NCBI GenBank assembly: GCA_030652635.1
Contig: JAUSPW010000652.1
Location: 1-22,241, forward strand
Direction of reading: 5' to 3'
Source: Pseudohongiella sp.
GTDB taxonomy: Bacteria; Pseudomonadota; Gammaproteobacteria; Pseudomonadales; Pseudohongiellaceae
DNA length: 22,241 nucleotides
Part shown: one piece after another, positions 13,835 to 20,301 of the stretch
Layout: every line of letters starts with the position of its first letter
How positions within the stretch are numbered: the stretch's first letter is position 1
Notes under the pieces: model-generated
The model's database searches: none
What the model saw: the letters and a program-made list of their open reading frames with translations, nothing else
What the model was told of the DNA's origin: nothing
Made by a program: the position numbers and the translations under genes

Positions 13835-13963
13835 ATGAGAAGCGTAGAGCCGGCTTGTGGCTCTGACATGGATTGCCAAGGCTGTCCGATTGGCTTAATC
13901 TGCAATGGAAACAGTGTTCCAGATGACAATAATATCCATCAAACAGGAACAGAGGAGAGCTGC
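13835..13963 (+). other. Cys-rich in-frame leader of uspE with an FNR-like CX2CX5C motif
   Basis: From an ATG at 13835 the frame stays open into UspE with no stop. The 43 codons include Cys8, Cys14, Cys17 and Cys23; the last three are spaced 3 and 6 apart (CQGCPIGLIC), the same as the N-terminal cluster ligands of FNR. There is no clear ribosome-binding site before 13835 or before a second ATG at 13868, while a strong one precedes 13964. It could be an alternative N-terminus of UspE, a small separate peptide, or the remnant of a regulator gene. I do not claim which. Confidence 0.4.
13952..13958 (+). promoter_or_regulatory. Ribosome-binding site that sets the uspE start
   Basis: GAGGAGA ends five bases before the ATG at 13964. 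It is the only strong site in the frame and fits the usual N-terminus of UspE. Confidence 0.75.
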
Positions 13964-14884
13964 ATGTTGTCGGTCAAAAAGATTCTGGTGATTATTGAGC
14001 CGGGACAGGATTCCCAGTTGGCGCTTGATAAATCCCTTCGCCTGGCACGCGCCACCCATGCTGCATTGGAGCTAATGATTTGTGACCATAGCAGCTACCT
14101 TGAAGACGGATTTTACTTCGATCCACCGCAGGCAGCCATCCTCAGGCAAGAGCATTTGAACCGGAATCGCCAGCTACTTGAAGACATGGCAACCGTCATT
14201 CGTCAGCAAGGGTTTACAGTGTCGGTTGATGCTCTGTGGGGCAACCCACCCTATCGCCAAATCATTCATAAAGTTTTGCAGAGCAAACCAGATCTGCTCG
14301 TGCAAAGCACGAGACACCACGAAAAAATTTCACGACTTCTGTTGTCGCACCAAGACTGGCAATTACTACGCTTTTGCCCATGTCCTGTGATGTTGGTTAA
14401 AGATAAGCCCTGGCCAAATCATCCCGCGTTTGTTGTTGCCGTGGACCCTGATCATGCCAATGACAAACCCGCCGATCTTGATCAGCAACTCACAGCTGCA
14501 GGTCAACTGCTGGCGGGCTCTACCCAGGGGCAGGTGTATTTATTCCATTCCTGTTATCAGCCGCCAGTTTCAGGACTGTATGCGCTGCGCCCGGACGTAG
14601 ATGCGTATCGAGAAAAAACAGCTGCTTTGCTGGGGAAATTTGGCATTGCGCCGGCAAACCTGCGTATTGACGAGCAAGAAGTCATTGAGTCCTTACCAGC
14701 ATTCCTCGCTGAACTTGATGCCAGTGTACTGGTGATGGGTGCAGTGTCACGTTCCGCGCTTGACCGCTTTCTGGTAGGCAGTACGGCGGAAAAGATACTG
14801 GATCTGGTTGATCAGGACGTGCTGGTCATTAAACCTGAAGGTTTCACAGATACGGTGAAAAAAGCCACGCTATCGAATCTCTGA
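13964..14884 (+). CDS. uspE: Universal stress protein E (tandem Usp domains)
   Basis: 306 residues from the chosen ATG, close to the 316 of E. coli UspE, with two Usp domains. The first begins MLSVKKILVIIEPGQDSQLALDKS; the second ends with LVMGAVSRSALDRFLVGSTAEKIL and DVLVIKPEGF. UspE is a cytoplasmic protein linked to motility, aggregation and oxidative-stress survival in E. coli, and is usually next to fnr, as here. The GAGGAGA before 13964 sets the start, but the frame is open 43 codons further upstream with a Cys-rich leader. Its 3' end overlaps the convergent cardiolipin synthase gene by 41 bp. Confidence 0.88.
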   Translation: MLSVKKILVIIEPGQDSQLALDKSLRLARATHAALELMICDHSSYLEDGFYFDPPQAAILRQEHLNRNRQLLEDMATVIRQQGFTVSVDALWGNPPYRQIIHKVLQSKPDLLVQSTRHHEKISRLLLSHQDWQLLRFCPCPVMLVKDKPWPNHPAFVVAVDPDHANDKPADLDQQLTAAGQLLAGSTQGQVYLFHSCYQPPVSGLYALRPDVDAYREKTAALLGKFGIAPANLRIDEQEVIESLPAFLAELDASVLVMGAVSRSALDRFLVGSTAEKILDLVDQDVLVIKPEGFTDTVKKATLSNL

Positions 14885-16271
14885 GTTTGACCGGCAGTGG
14901 ACGTTGATTGATCTGCGTCAGGGACATAGCGGTAGAATTTTGTTCACGCGCGCTGAAATATGCGCGCAATGTGGCATTAACCTTATCAGAAAAAATTTCA
15001 ACGCCCAGTTCATAGTTGAGGCGCAAACTACGCTGATCTATATTGGCCGAGCCAATCAAGGCGTACTGGTCGTCTACCAGCAAGAGTTTGGAATGCACAA
15101 AGGGAGGTGGCTGAAGACGGATATCAAGCCCTGCCTCCAACAGTTGTCGTACGTTGTTGTGCATGGCCCAGTGTACCGGTTTGATATTGTTATGGCCGGG
15201 GACCAGGATACAAACACGGACTCCACGCAGGTGGGCGGCGATCAAGGCGCCAATCATGTCGTACATCGGCAAAAAATAAGGCGTCATGATCATCACTTGG
15301 TGCTGTGCGGCCGAGATGACACTCACCATCAAGTTGTTCAGTTTGTCGATATCTTTGTTTGGGCCATCCAGAATCAAGCGCGTCCAGATGTCGGCGTGTG
15401 GCTGCATGGTATTACTGCCATGAAAGACAGGCGCCTCGTGTGTGCCTTCACAGTATGACCAGTCTTTCCAGAAAGCCCATTCTAACTCGTCAACAATTTT
15501 GCCTTTTAAACGGAAGTGAAGATCAAAGACACGATCTGGGTTTTGGTCTTGCATCGCAAGATGACGATCGCCAATATTCTGTCCGCCAGTAAATGCCCAT
15601 TCACCGTCAACAATTAACAGTTTTCGGTGATTGCGCATGTTGATATTGAGTGCCGGTGGAAACAGCGTCAGTGGGTTAAAACGGTGGAACGGAATGCCGA
15701 GCCGTTTCAGGTGGTGGCCAATTCTGGGCAGCGTCATAAATTCGCCCATGCCATCAATAATCACTTTGACATCAACGCCACGCTTCATTGCGGCAGCTAG
15801 CGCATCCGCCACCGCCAGCCCACTGCCGTTGTGATCAAAAATATAAGAGGCCAGCAATACTCGCGAGCGCGCCTGGTTGATGCGCTCAATCATGGCAGGA
15901 TACAAAGCTTCTCCATTCTCGAGCATCAGCAGGTCTGTGCAGTCGCTGAGCCCTTTTCGAGTCAGGTTTTCTCCGATGTTGGATAGGGGGCGAAAGTGGG
16001 TGCCTTCTGGTTCACTGATGGTCTGCAGATCGTCTCGCGGAATTTTGACGTGGTAGTCACGCTGTGCGCGCTGATGTATACGATTGATTCCAAACACTAA
16101 ATATATCAGTGGTCCCGCGACCGGCAAAATGATGCACAACGCAATCCAGCCAAATGCTGCTTTGGGGTCGCGCTTATTGAGCAGGATATGACCGGCCGCC
16201 ATCAATCCCATCATCAGCCACAGCGGCGGCAAAATGTAGAGTAGCAACTCGGCTGCTGACAATGTCTCCAT
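14844..16271 (-). CDS. cls: Cardiolipin synthase (phospholipase D family)
   Basis: Membrane enzyme that joins phosphatidylglycerol units into cardiolipin. It has 475 residues from the ATG at 16269-16271, which has AAGGA about eight bases upstream; a longer frame to 16361 would overlap the upstream gene and adds nothing family-like. Two N-terminal helices (about 8-28 and 40-61) are followed by two PLD catalytic motifs: NHRKLLIVDG (His215, Lys217, Asp222) and VHSKLLLVDD (His393, Lys395, Asp400), each followed by the conserved GGQN or GSANID. The C-terminal IAWLFSPYL is typical. It is 44 bp downstream of an EEP-family gene, an association also seen at ybhP-clsB in E. coli. The 3' ends of cls and uspE overlap by 41 bp. 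Confidence 0.94.
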   Translation of the reverse strand: METLSAAELLLYILPPLWLMMGLMAAGHILLNKRDPKAAFGWIALCIILPVAGPLIYLVFGINRIHQRAQRDYHVKIPRDDLQTISEPEGTHFRPLSNIGENLTRKGLSDCTDLLMLENGEALYPAMIERINQARSRVLLASYIFDHNGSGLAVADALAAAMKRGVDVKVIIDGMGEFMTLPRIGHHLKRLGIPFHRFNPLTLFPPALNINMRNHRKLLIVDGEWAFTGGQNIGDRHLAMQDQNPDRVFDLHFRLKGKIVDELEWAFWKDWSYCEGTHEAPVFHGSNTMQPHADIWTRLILDGPNKDIDKLNNLMVSVISAAQHQVMIMTPYFLPMYDMIGALIAAHLRGVRVCILVPGHNNIKPVHWAMHNNVRQLLEAGLDIRLQPPPFVHSKLLLVDDQYALIGSANIDQRSLRLNYELGVEIFSDKVNATLRAYFSAREQNSTAMSLTQINQRPLPVKLRDSIAWLFSPYL

Positions 16272-16315
16272 GATCCTTGTCCTTTGCTGCTTGTGCCTTG
16301 TGTGGGATAGTTCGT

Positions 16316-17080
16316 TCAGCCTATAGGGTTTAAAAGACTCACATCGGTCATCAAAGCGCAATGATCCGAGAATTCCCTCCAGTTGTCACCCGACAATATC
16401 TGGCAGTTATGGATGTCAAAACCTCGCAGGTAAATGCGGTCCATTGGCAGCATCGGTAAAAATGCTGGAAAGGTTTTCGCGCAACGGCCAGTTGCGACTT
16501 CGTGCGCCTCCTGAACGCCCAGTGCTTTGGTGAGCGCTAAATGGGTGGTGCGACGCCAATCGTTCAGATCCCCAGCAATAATCAAAGGATGTTCTGGCGG
16601 GACTGTGCGCCTGACATGGTCTATCAAGTGCATGACTTGCAGTGTGCGTTCATGCTCCAGCAAACCTAGATGAATACAAATGAGGTGGATACTGCCTTCC
16701 TCACTGCCAGCAATGGTGCCATGTAGAAAACCACGCTGTGAAAAGTTCACAAACGAGGCGTCGATATTGTCCCAATTGATAAATGGCTGTTCACTCAGTA
16801 TGGCATTGCCATGGTGACCATGTTGATAAATGGCGTTTTTTCCGTAAGCGTGATGTGACCAGACCGTATCTGCCAAAAATTCGAGCTGTGAGCCGGCAGG
16901 CCAGTGGCGCACGTTTTTCCGGTGATGCTGATTGTCACCAACAACTTCCTGCAGAAACACCAGGTTGGCCTTGCTGGCGCGAAGATGATCACGAATGTGT
17001 GACAGCACCAGTCGTTTTGGACCCAGTGCAAAACCTTTATGGATATTAAGCGTCAGAATTCTGAACTGCCGGGTGGACAT
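16316..17080 (-). CDS. Endonuclease/exonuclease/phosphatase (DNase I-fold) protein, YbhP-like
   Basis: 254 residues with the EEP-superfamily active site: LTLNIHKG (Asn12), FLQEV (Glu45), CIHLGLLEHER (His137), AGDLNDW (Asp171, Asn173) and SDHCALM (Asp239, His240). The fold is used by nucleases, sphingomyelinases and inositol-phosphate phosphatases. Next to cardiolipin synthase, as E. coli ybhP is to clsB, a phospholipid-related phosphodiesterase role is reasonable but unproven. No signal peptide is visible, so it is predicted cytoplasmic. The ATG at 17078-17080 has a weak ribosome-binding site. It lies 35 bp downstream of speE, so it may be read from the speDE promoter. Confidence 0.88.
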   Translation of the reverse strand: MSTRQFRILTLNIHKGFALGPKRLVLSHIRDHLRASKANLVFLQEVVGDNQHHRKNVRHWPAGSQLEFLADTVWSHHAYGKNAIYQHGHHGNAILSEQPFINWDNIDASFVNFSQRGFLHGTIAGSEEGSIHLICIHLGLLEHERTLQVMHLIDHVRRTVPPEHPLIIAGDLNDWRRTTHLALTKALGVQEAHEVATGRCAKTFPAFLPMLPMDRIYLRGFDIHNCQILSGDNWREFSDHCALMTDVSLLNPIG

Positions 17081-17115
17081 GGGGTACCCAAAAAAGACTG
17101 GTTCTGGTGTTGTAC

Positions 17116-17997
17116 TCAGATAGCAGGATACTCGGTCTGCAGCATGTCCAGCAAATAGCGTGGTAAGGCAAACGCTGCTTGATGCATGTCAGGCGTGTAA
17201 TAGCGTAATGTGATGTTTTGGGACAACCAGCGCTGTTTCAGGGTGTCGAGGTCGATGCGTGCCAAGTCGGGGTTGTTACTCGCCCATGCAAACGTCATTA
17301 AACCACCGATATAGCTGGGCACCGCAGCGGTATAAAAGCGTCTGTCCACAAACAGCTTTGACAGCCGCGCTGCGGTATTAGTCAGTTCACCAGGCTGCAT
17401 AAACGGCACGCCATTCTGTGTCACCAGCACTCCACCCGGGTTCAGGCTGCGCTGGCATCCCGCGTAAAAGTCTTTGCTGAACAAAACTTCCCCAGGGCCA
17501 AGCGGATCCGTTGAGTCTGAGATGATGACGTCAAAACGCTCTTGGGTGGTTTGCACAAAATCGAAGCCGTCGCCAATCACGATCGTGGCGCGTGCATCGT
17601 CATAGGCGCCATTGCTGTGTGCGGGAAACCAGGTTTTTGCCAGCTCAATGACAGAGGCATCAATTTCGACCTGGGTGACATGTTTGACGGTGTTGTGACG
17701 ACAGACTTCTCGCAGAATACCGCCGTCACCGCCGCCAATAATCAGCACACGTTGTGCGTTGCCATGGGCAACTAATGGCACATGGGTCAGCATCTCGTGA
17801 TAGATGAATTCATCGCGCTCAGTAGTCTGTACGATGCCATCAAGAGCCAGCACACGGCCAAATTGCTCGTTGCGGAAAATCATCAAGTGCTGATGCTCGG
17901 ATTTTTCCTCGAACAGCACCTCGTCAACGCGGAAACTCTGGCCGTATGAGGAATACAGCGTTTCCGTCCAGAGCCTGTTTGTCGTTTCCTGGGTCAA
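17116..17997 (-). CDS. speE: Spermidine synthase SpeE
   Basis: Transfers an aminopropyl group from decarboxylated SAM to putrescine to make spermidine. The 293-residue protein aligns by eye along its length with E. coli SpeE. QTTERDEFIYHEMLTHVPL is at about 57-75, IGGGDGGILRE at 87-97, VEIDASVIELA follows, and DSTDPLGPGE at 161-170 carries the catalytic Asp161. I keep the TTG start at 17995-17997: it overlaps the speD stop (TTGA), leaves eight residues before the conserved LWTETL, and no ATG exists before residue 39. Translation is probably coupled to speD. This completes the polyamine pathway step with SpeD. Confidence 0.95.
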   Translation of the reverse strand: MTQETTNRLWTETLYSSYGQSFRVDEVLFEEKSEHQHLMIFRNEQFGRVLALDGIVQTTERDEFIYHEMLTHVPLVAHGNAQRVLIIGGGDGGILREVCRHNTVKHVTQVEIDASVIELAKTWFPAHSNGAYDDARATIVIGDGFDFVQTTQERFDVIISDSTDPLGPGEVLFSKDFYAGCQRSLNPGGVLVTQNGVPFMQPGELTNTAARLSKLFVDRRFYTAAVPSYIGGLMTFAWASNNPDLARIDLDTLKQRWLSQNITLRYYTPDMHQAAFALPRYLLDMLQTEYPAI

Positions 17998-18497
17998 TTG
18001 TCTGATGCCGTCTGAGTCAGGCCGCGCAATTGCTCGCCAACGATAATCCGTTCGGGTTTAAACGCGCCTTTCAAGATAGGAATGGCCTTTTCAGGCTGCG
18101 CATCACCACACATAAAAATATCAAACGCAGCGTAACCACGCTCTGGCCAGGTATGCACACTGATGTGTGATTCTGCCAATACTGCAACGCCTGAGATGCC
18201 GCCGTTAGGGGTGAAGTGATGTAAATGGATATGTAGCAAGGTAGCGCCGCACTTTTCGACACACTCGCGGAATTTAGCTTCCATGAGGTTCAGGTCAGTA
18301 AGATTGTGCGCGCCCCAGAAATCGATAAGCAGGTGTGTGCCAGCAAATTCGATTCCGTTACGTCTGATAAAGTGATCTTTGGCTTCGTCAGCCACAGGTG
18401 CAGAAAAACCTGGCCATTCACTTTCGTTGGCGCTGCTGATGCTCTCACTGGCGGTGCTTGCTTTGAGAGTCTCTTTAATGGAGGAGATTGTGCTCAT
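17994..18497 (-). CDS. speD: S-adenosylmethionine decarboxylase proenzyme SpeD
   Basis: Pyruvoyl enzyme that makes decarboxylated SAM for SpeE. The processing site is AESHISVHTWPE: cleavage between Glu109 and Ser110 converts Ser110 to the pyruvoyl group; His111 and Cys130 (FDIFMCG) are the expected helper residues. It is 167 residues from the ATG at 18495-18497, about 40 longer at the N-terminus than the small Bacillus/Thermotoga enzymes; the extra part is Ser/Thr/Glu-rich and low-complexity. A start 12 codons upstream (18533) is open but has a weaker ribosome-binding site. It overlaps speE by 4 bp. It is preceded by a long AT-rich leader with hairpins. Confidence 0.93.
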   Translation of the reverse strand: MSTISSIKETLKASTASESISSANESEWPGFSAPVADEAKDHFIRRNGIEFAGTHLLIDFWGAHNLTDLNLMEAKFRECVEKCGATLLHIHLHHFTPNGGISGVAVLAESHISVHTWPERGYAAFDIFMCGDAQPEKAIPILKGAFKPERIIVGEQLRGLTQTASDN

Positions 18498-18640
18498 AAT
18501 CCTTGCCCCAAAAAAAGATGGCGGTGAACTCATAGTCCGTCAGTGTTGCTGAAGTGCAGCAGTTTCTGTTTGGGCTATTAGCCTCCAAACCATGCGTGGT
18601 TGGTTTGTTGATGTATCAAAAAAGTAAAGATACCTGACTG

Positions 18641-18657
18641 TTTCAGTGAGACTGAAA
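18641..18657. repeat. Perfect 7-bp inverted repeat TTTCAGT-N3-ACTGAAA
   Basis: Perfect arms with a 3-base loop in the speD leader, just downstream of the possible promoter. It could be an operator or a small RNA hairpin. Confidence 0.5.
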
Positions 18658-18672
18658 TTTGCAGAGGGGAGG

Positions 18673-18700
18673 AGTTTAAGTATTTTTGAGGGAATTACAA
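18673..18700 (-). promoter_or_regulatory. Possible speD promoter
   Basis: On the minus strand TTGTAA (18700-18695) and TAAACT (18678-18673) are 16 bp apart, each matching four of six consensus bases. Weak call. Confidence 0.27.
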
Positions 18701-18750
18701 GCAAATTTCTTATTTTTCCGCGTGATGCGTATGAATTTGCTGTCACATAA

Positions 18751-18764
18751 CTGATATAAATCAA
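18751..18764. promoter_or_regulatory. FNR/Anr-like box
   Basis: CTGATATAAATCAA matches TTGAT-N4-ATCAA at nine of ten positions. It is non-coding, about 250 bp upstream of speD and just outside the repeat element. A matching FNR gene is in this window. The minus-strand reading is TTGATTTATATCAG. Confidence 0.4.
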
Positions 18765-18786
18765 TGGGGTTTGGGGTAAGTTGGTC

Positions 18787-18944
18787 AGGCCGCGGCAGCA
18801 GGTATGGGTTTCAGAACGACGCCTGCGGCATCTGATTGTGGCGTGCCATCCATGGCCGCCACCCTGCGGGGCGCCGCTGACGCAGCGCCTAAAATTGCTC
18901 CCGGCAATTTTATGTTCTTCAACGCATACCTGCTGCCGCGGCCT
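18787..18944. repeat. 158-bp palindromic intergenic repeat element (MITE/REP-like)
   Basis: The ends are a perfect 20-bp inverted repeat (AGGCCGCGGCAGCAGGTATG at 18787-18806 and its complement at 18925-18944), and similarity continues inward with a few mismatches to about 18817 and 18914. Inside are three hairpins: 18838-18862 (GTGGC/GCCAC around GCCATCCATGGC), 18870-18889 (GGCGC/GCGCC) and 18890-18912. It is much more GC-rich than its AT-rich flank and carries no ORF. The form is that of a non-autonomous mobile or REP-type repeat. No target-site duplication is evident. It begins 34 bp past the stop of the upstream dehydrogenase. Confidence 0.75.
18890..18912. terminator. Hairpin TAAAATTGC/GCAATTTTA inside the repeat element
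   Basis: Nine-base perfect arms with a 5-base loop, A- and T-rich at the base on both sides, so it resembles a bidirectional terminator. It is 67 bp downstream of the dehydrogenase stop (minus strand) and may end that transcript. Confidence 0.4.
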
Positions 18945-18978
18945 TCGGCTTGTGCTACCGGGTGGTGACCAGCATTAT

Positions 18979-20127
18979 TCAGGACGCGGCTTTGATCATG
19001 TTGCGTGCGATGATGATTTGCTGGATCTGTGAAGTGCCTTCATACAAACGGAATAAACGCACGTCGCGGTAAAAGCGCTCGACGGCGTATTCAGAAATGT
19101 AACCAGCGCCGCCGTGGATCTGTACAGCACGATCAGCGACACGTCCCACCATTTCCGTTGCAAACAGTTTGCAGGCAGCTGATTCGGTGCTGACGTTTTT
19201 GCCGTCGTCACGCAGACGTGCAGCATCGAGTACCATGCAGCGTGCAGCGTAAGACTCAGTTTTGGAGTCGGCCAGCATGGCTTGAATCAGCTGATGCTCA
19301 GCAATTGCTACACCAAACTGCTTACGGTCCATGGCGTAATGCAAAGCGTCATCAATCAGTCGTTCTGCGATGCCAACGCTGAAGCCTGCAATATGCAGGC
19401 GGCCGCGATCCAATACCTTCATGGCGGTGATAAATCCATCACCTTCTTTGCCGATCATATTGGCGGCGGGCACACGGCAATTGTCAAAAATCACATCGCA
19501 GGTCAGAGATCCAGCCTGCCCCATTTTTTTGTCGATCGCGCCAAGAATGATACCTGGCGTGCCTTTTTCTACGATAAAGGCAGAGATGCCCCGTGCGCCT
19601 TTGATATCGGGATTGGTGCGGGCCATCACATTAAATGTGTCGGCGACCGGGCCGTTGGTAATGTAGCGTTTGGTGCCGTTAATAATAAAGTGGTCACCAT
19701 CGCGCACGGCGGTAGTTTTTAACGAACCGGCATCGGAGCCTACATCCGGCTCGGTCAGGCAGAAGCAACCAACCCATTCGCCACTGGCGTATTTCGGCAG
19801 GAATTTCTGCTTCTGCTCTTCAGTCCCATCAAACACTACGGCAGCTGAACCAATACCGTTATTGGTGCCCAAAATAGAGCGGAAGGCCGGTGAGGTATGT
19901 CCCAGTGCCATGGCAACATAGATCTCTTCTTCCATCGTCAGGCCAAGGCCACCATATTCTTCCGGGATGGTCATGCCAAACAGGCCCAGTTCTTTCATTT
20001 CCTGGATAATTTCGTCAGGAACTTTGTAGTCTTCTGCTACCTGATGTTCGGCAGGGATCAATCTTTCCCGTACAAAACGCTCAACCATATCAATGAGTTG
20101 ATTTAGTGTTTCCTGGTCTCGAATCAT
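18979..20127 (-). CDS. Acyl-CoA dehydrogenase (canonical)
   Basis: FAD enzyme for the first step of beta-oxidation or of branched-chain acyl-CoA breakdown, 382 residues. All hallmarks are present: LTEPDVGSDAGSLKT (about 124-138), DRKQFG (267-272), QIHGGAGY (336-343) and the catalytic Glu363 in LYEGTSQIQ. It therefore contrasts with the two degenerate dehydrogenases at 1777 and 3055 and should form an ordinary homotetramer. The ATG at 20125-20127 has GAGG about seven bases upstream. It is divergent from a thiolase-hydratase operon, with two operator-like repeats between, so the three genes probably form one regulon. Chain-length preference cannot be read. Confidence 0.94.
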   Translation of the reverse strand: MIRDQETLNQLIDMVERFVRERLIPAEHQVAEDYKVPDEIIQEMKELGLFGMTIPEEYGGLGLTMEEEIYVAMALGHTSPAFRSILGTNNGIGSAAVVFDGTEEQKQKFLPKYASGEWVGCFCLTEPDVGSDAGSLKTTAVRDGDHFIINGTKRYITNGPVADTFNVMARTNPDIKGARGISAFIVEKGTPGIILGAIDKKMGQAGSLTCDVIFDNCRVPAANMIGKEGDGFITAMKVLDRGRLHIAGFSVGIAERLIDDALHYAMDRKQFGVAIAEHQLIQAMLADSKTESYAARCMVLDAARLRDDGKNVSTESAACKLFATEMVGRVADRAVQIHGGAGYISEYAVERFYRDVRLFRLYEGTSQIQQIIIARNMIKAAS

Positions 20128-20176
20128 GCTGGGCCTCTTTCAATAAACGACTGACTGCCGGTAGTAAAAAATCTGA

Positions 20177-20192
20177 CCGAACGAAAGTTCGG
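20177..20192. promoter_or_regulatory. Operator-like inverted repeat 1 (CCGAAC-GAAA-GTTCGG)
   Basis: Perfect 6-bp arms with a 4-bp spacer, in the divergent promoter region, 50 bp before the dehydrogenase start. It shares the CCGAACGA half with the repeat 25 bp away. The form suits a TetR-family regulator of acyl-CoA catabolism (inference). Confidence 0.6.
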
Positions 20193-20201
20193 CATAATAC
20201 C

Positions 20202-20217
20202 CCGAACGAGCGTCCGG
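20202..20217. promoter_or_regulatory. Operator-like inverted repeat 2 (CCGAAC-GAGC-GTCCGG)
   Basis: Same layout as the first copy with one arm mismatch; centres are 25 bp apart. A TATTAT/ATAATA -10-like sequence lies between the two copies (about 20195-20200), so binding would block transcription. Confidence 0.55.
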
Positions 20218-20301
20218 AGTCGAATTCCACCCCTGAAAAGCATGTGCTACCATGCGGCGCGGTGTTGAAATCTATGTTATGGGGAACAAGAGAACAATTC
20301 T

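Larger units (their letters stand above)
18498..18786 (-). other. Long AT-rich leader/promoter region of speDE
   Basis: No gene is seen. On the minus strand it carries an FNR-like box (18751-18764), a possible promoter (18673-18700) and several small inverted repeats: TTTCAGT/ACTGAAA at 18641-18657, GTATC/GATAC at about 18613-18633 and TGCTG/CAGCA at about 18547-18561. A leader of about 170 nt with hairpins hints at post-transcriptional control, but I recognise no known riboswitch. Confidence 0.5.
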
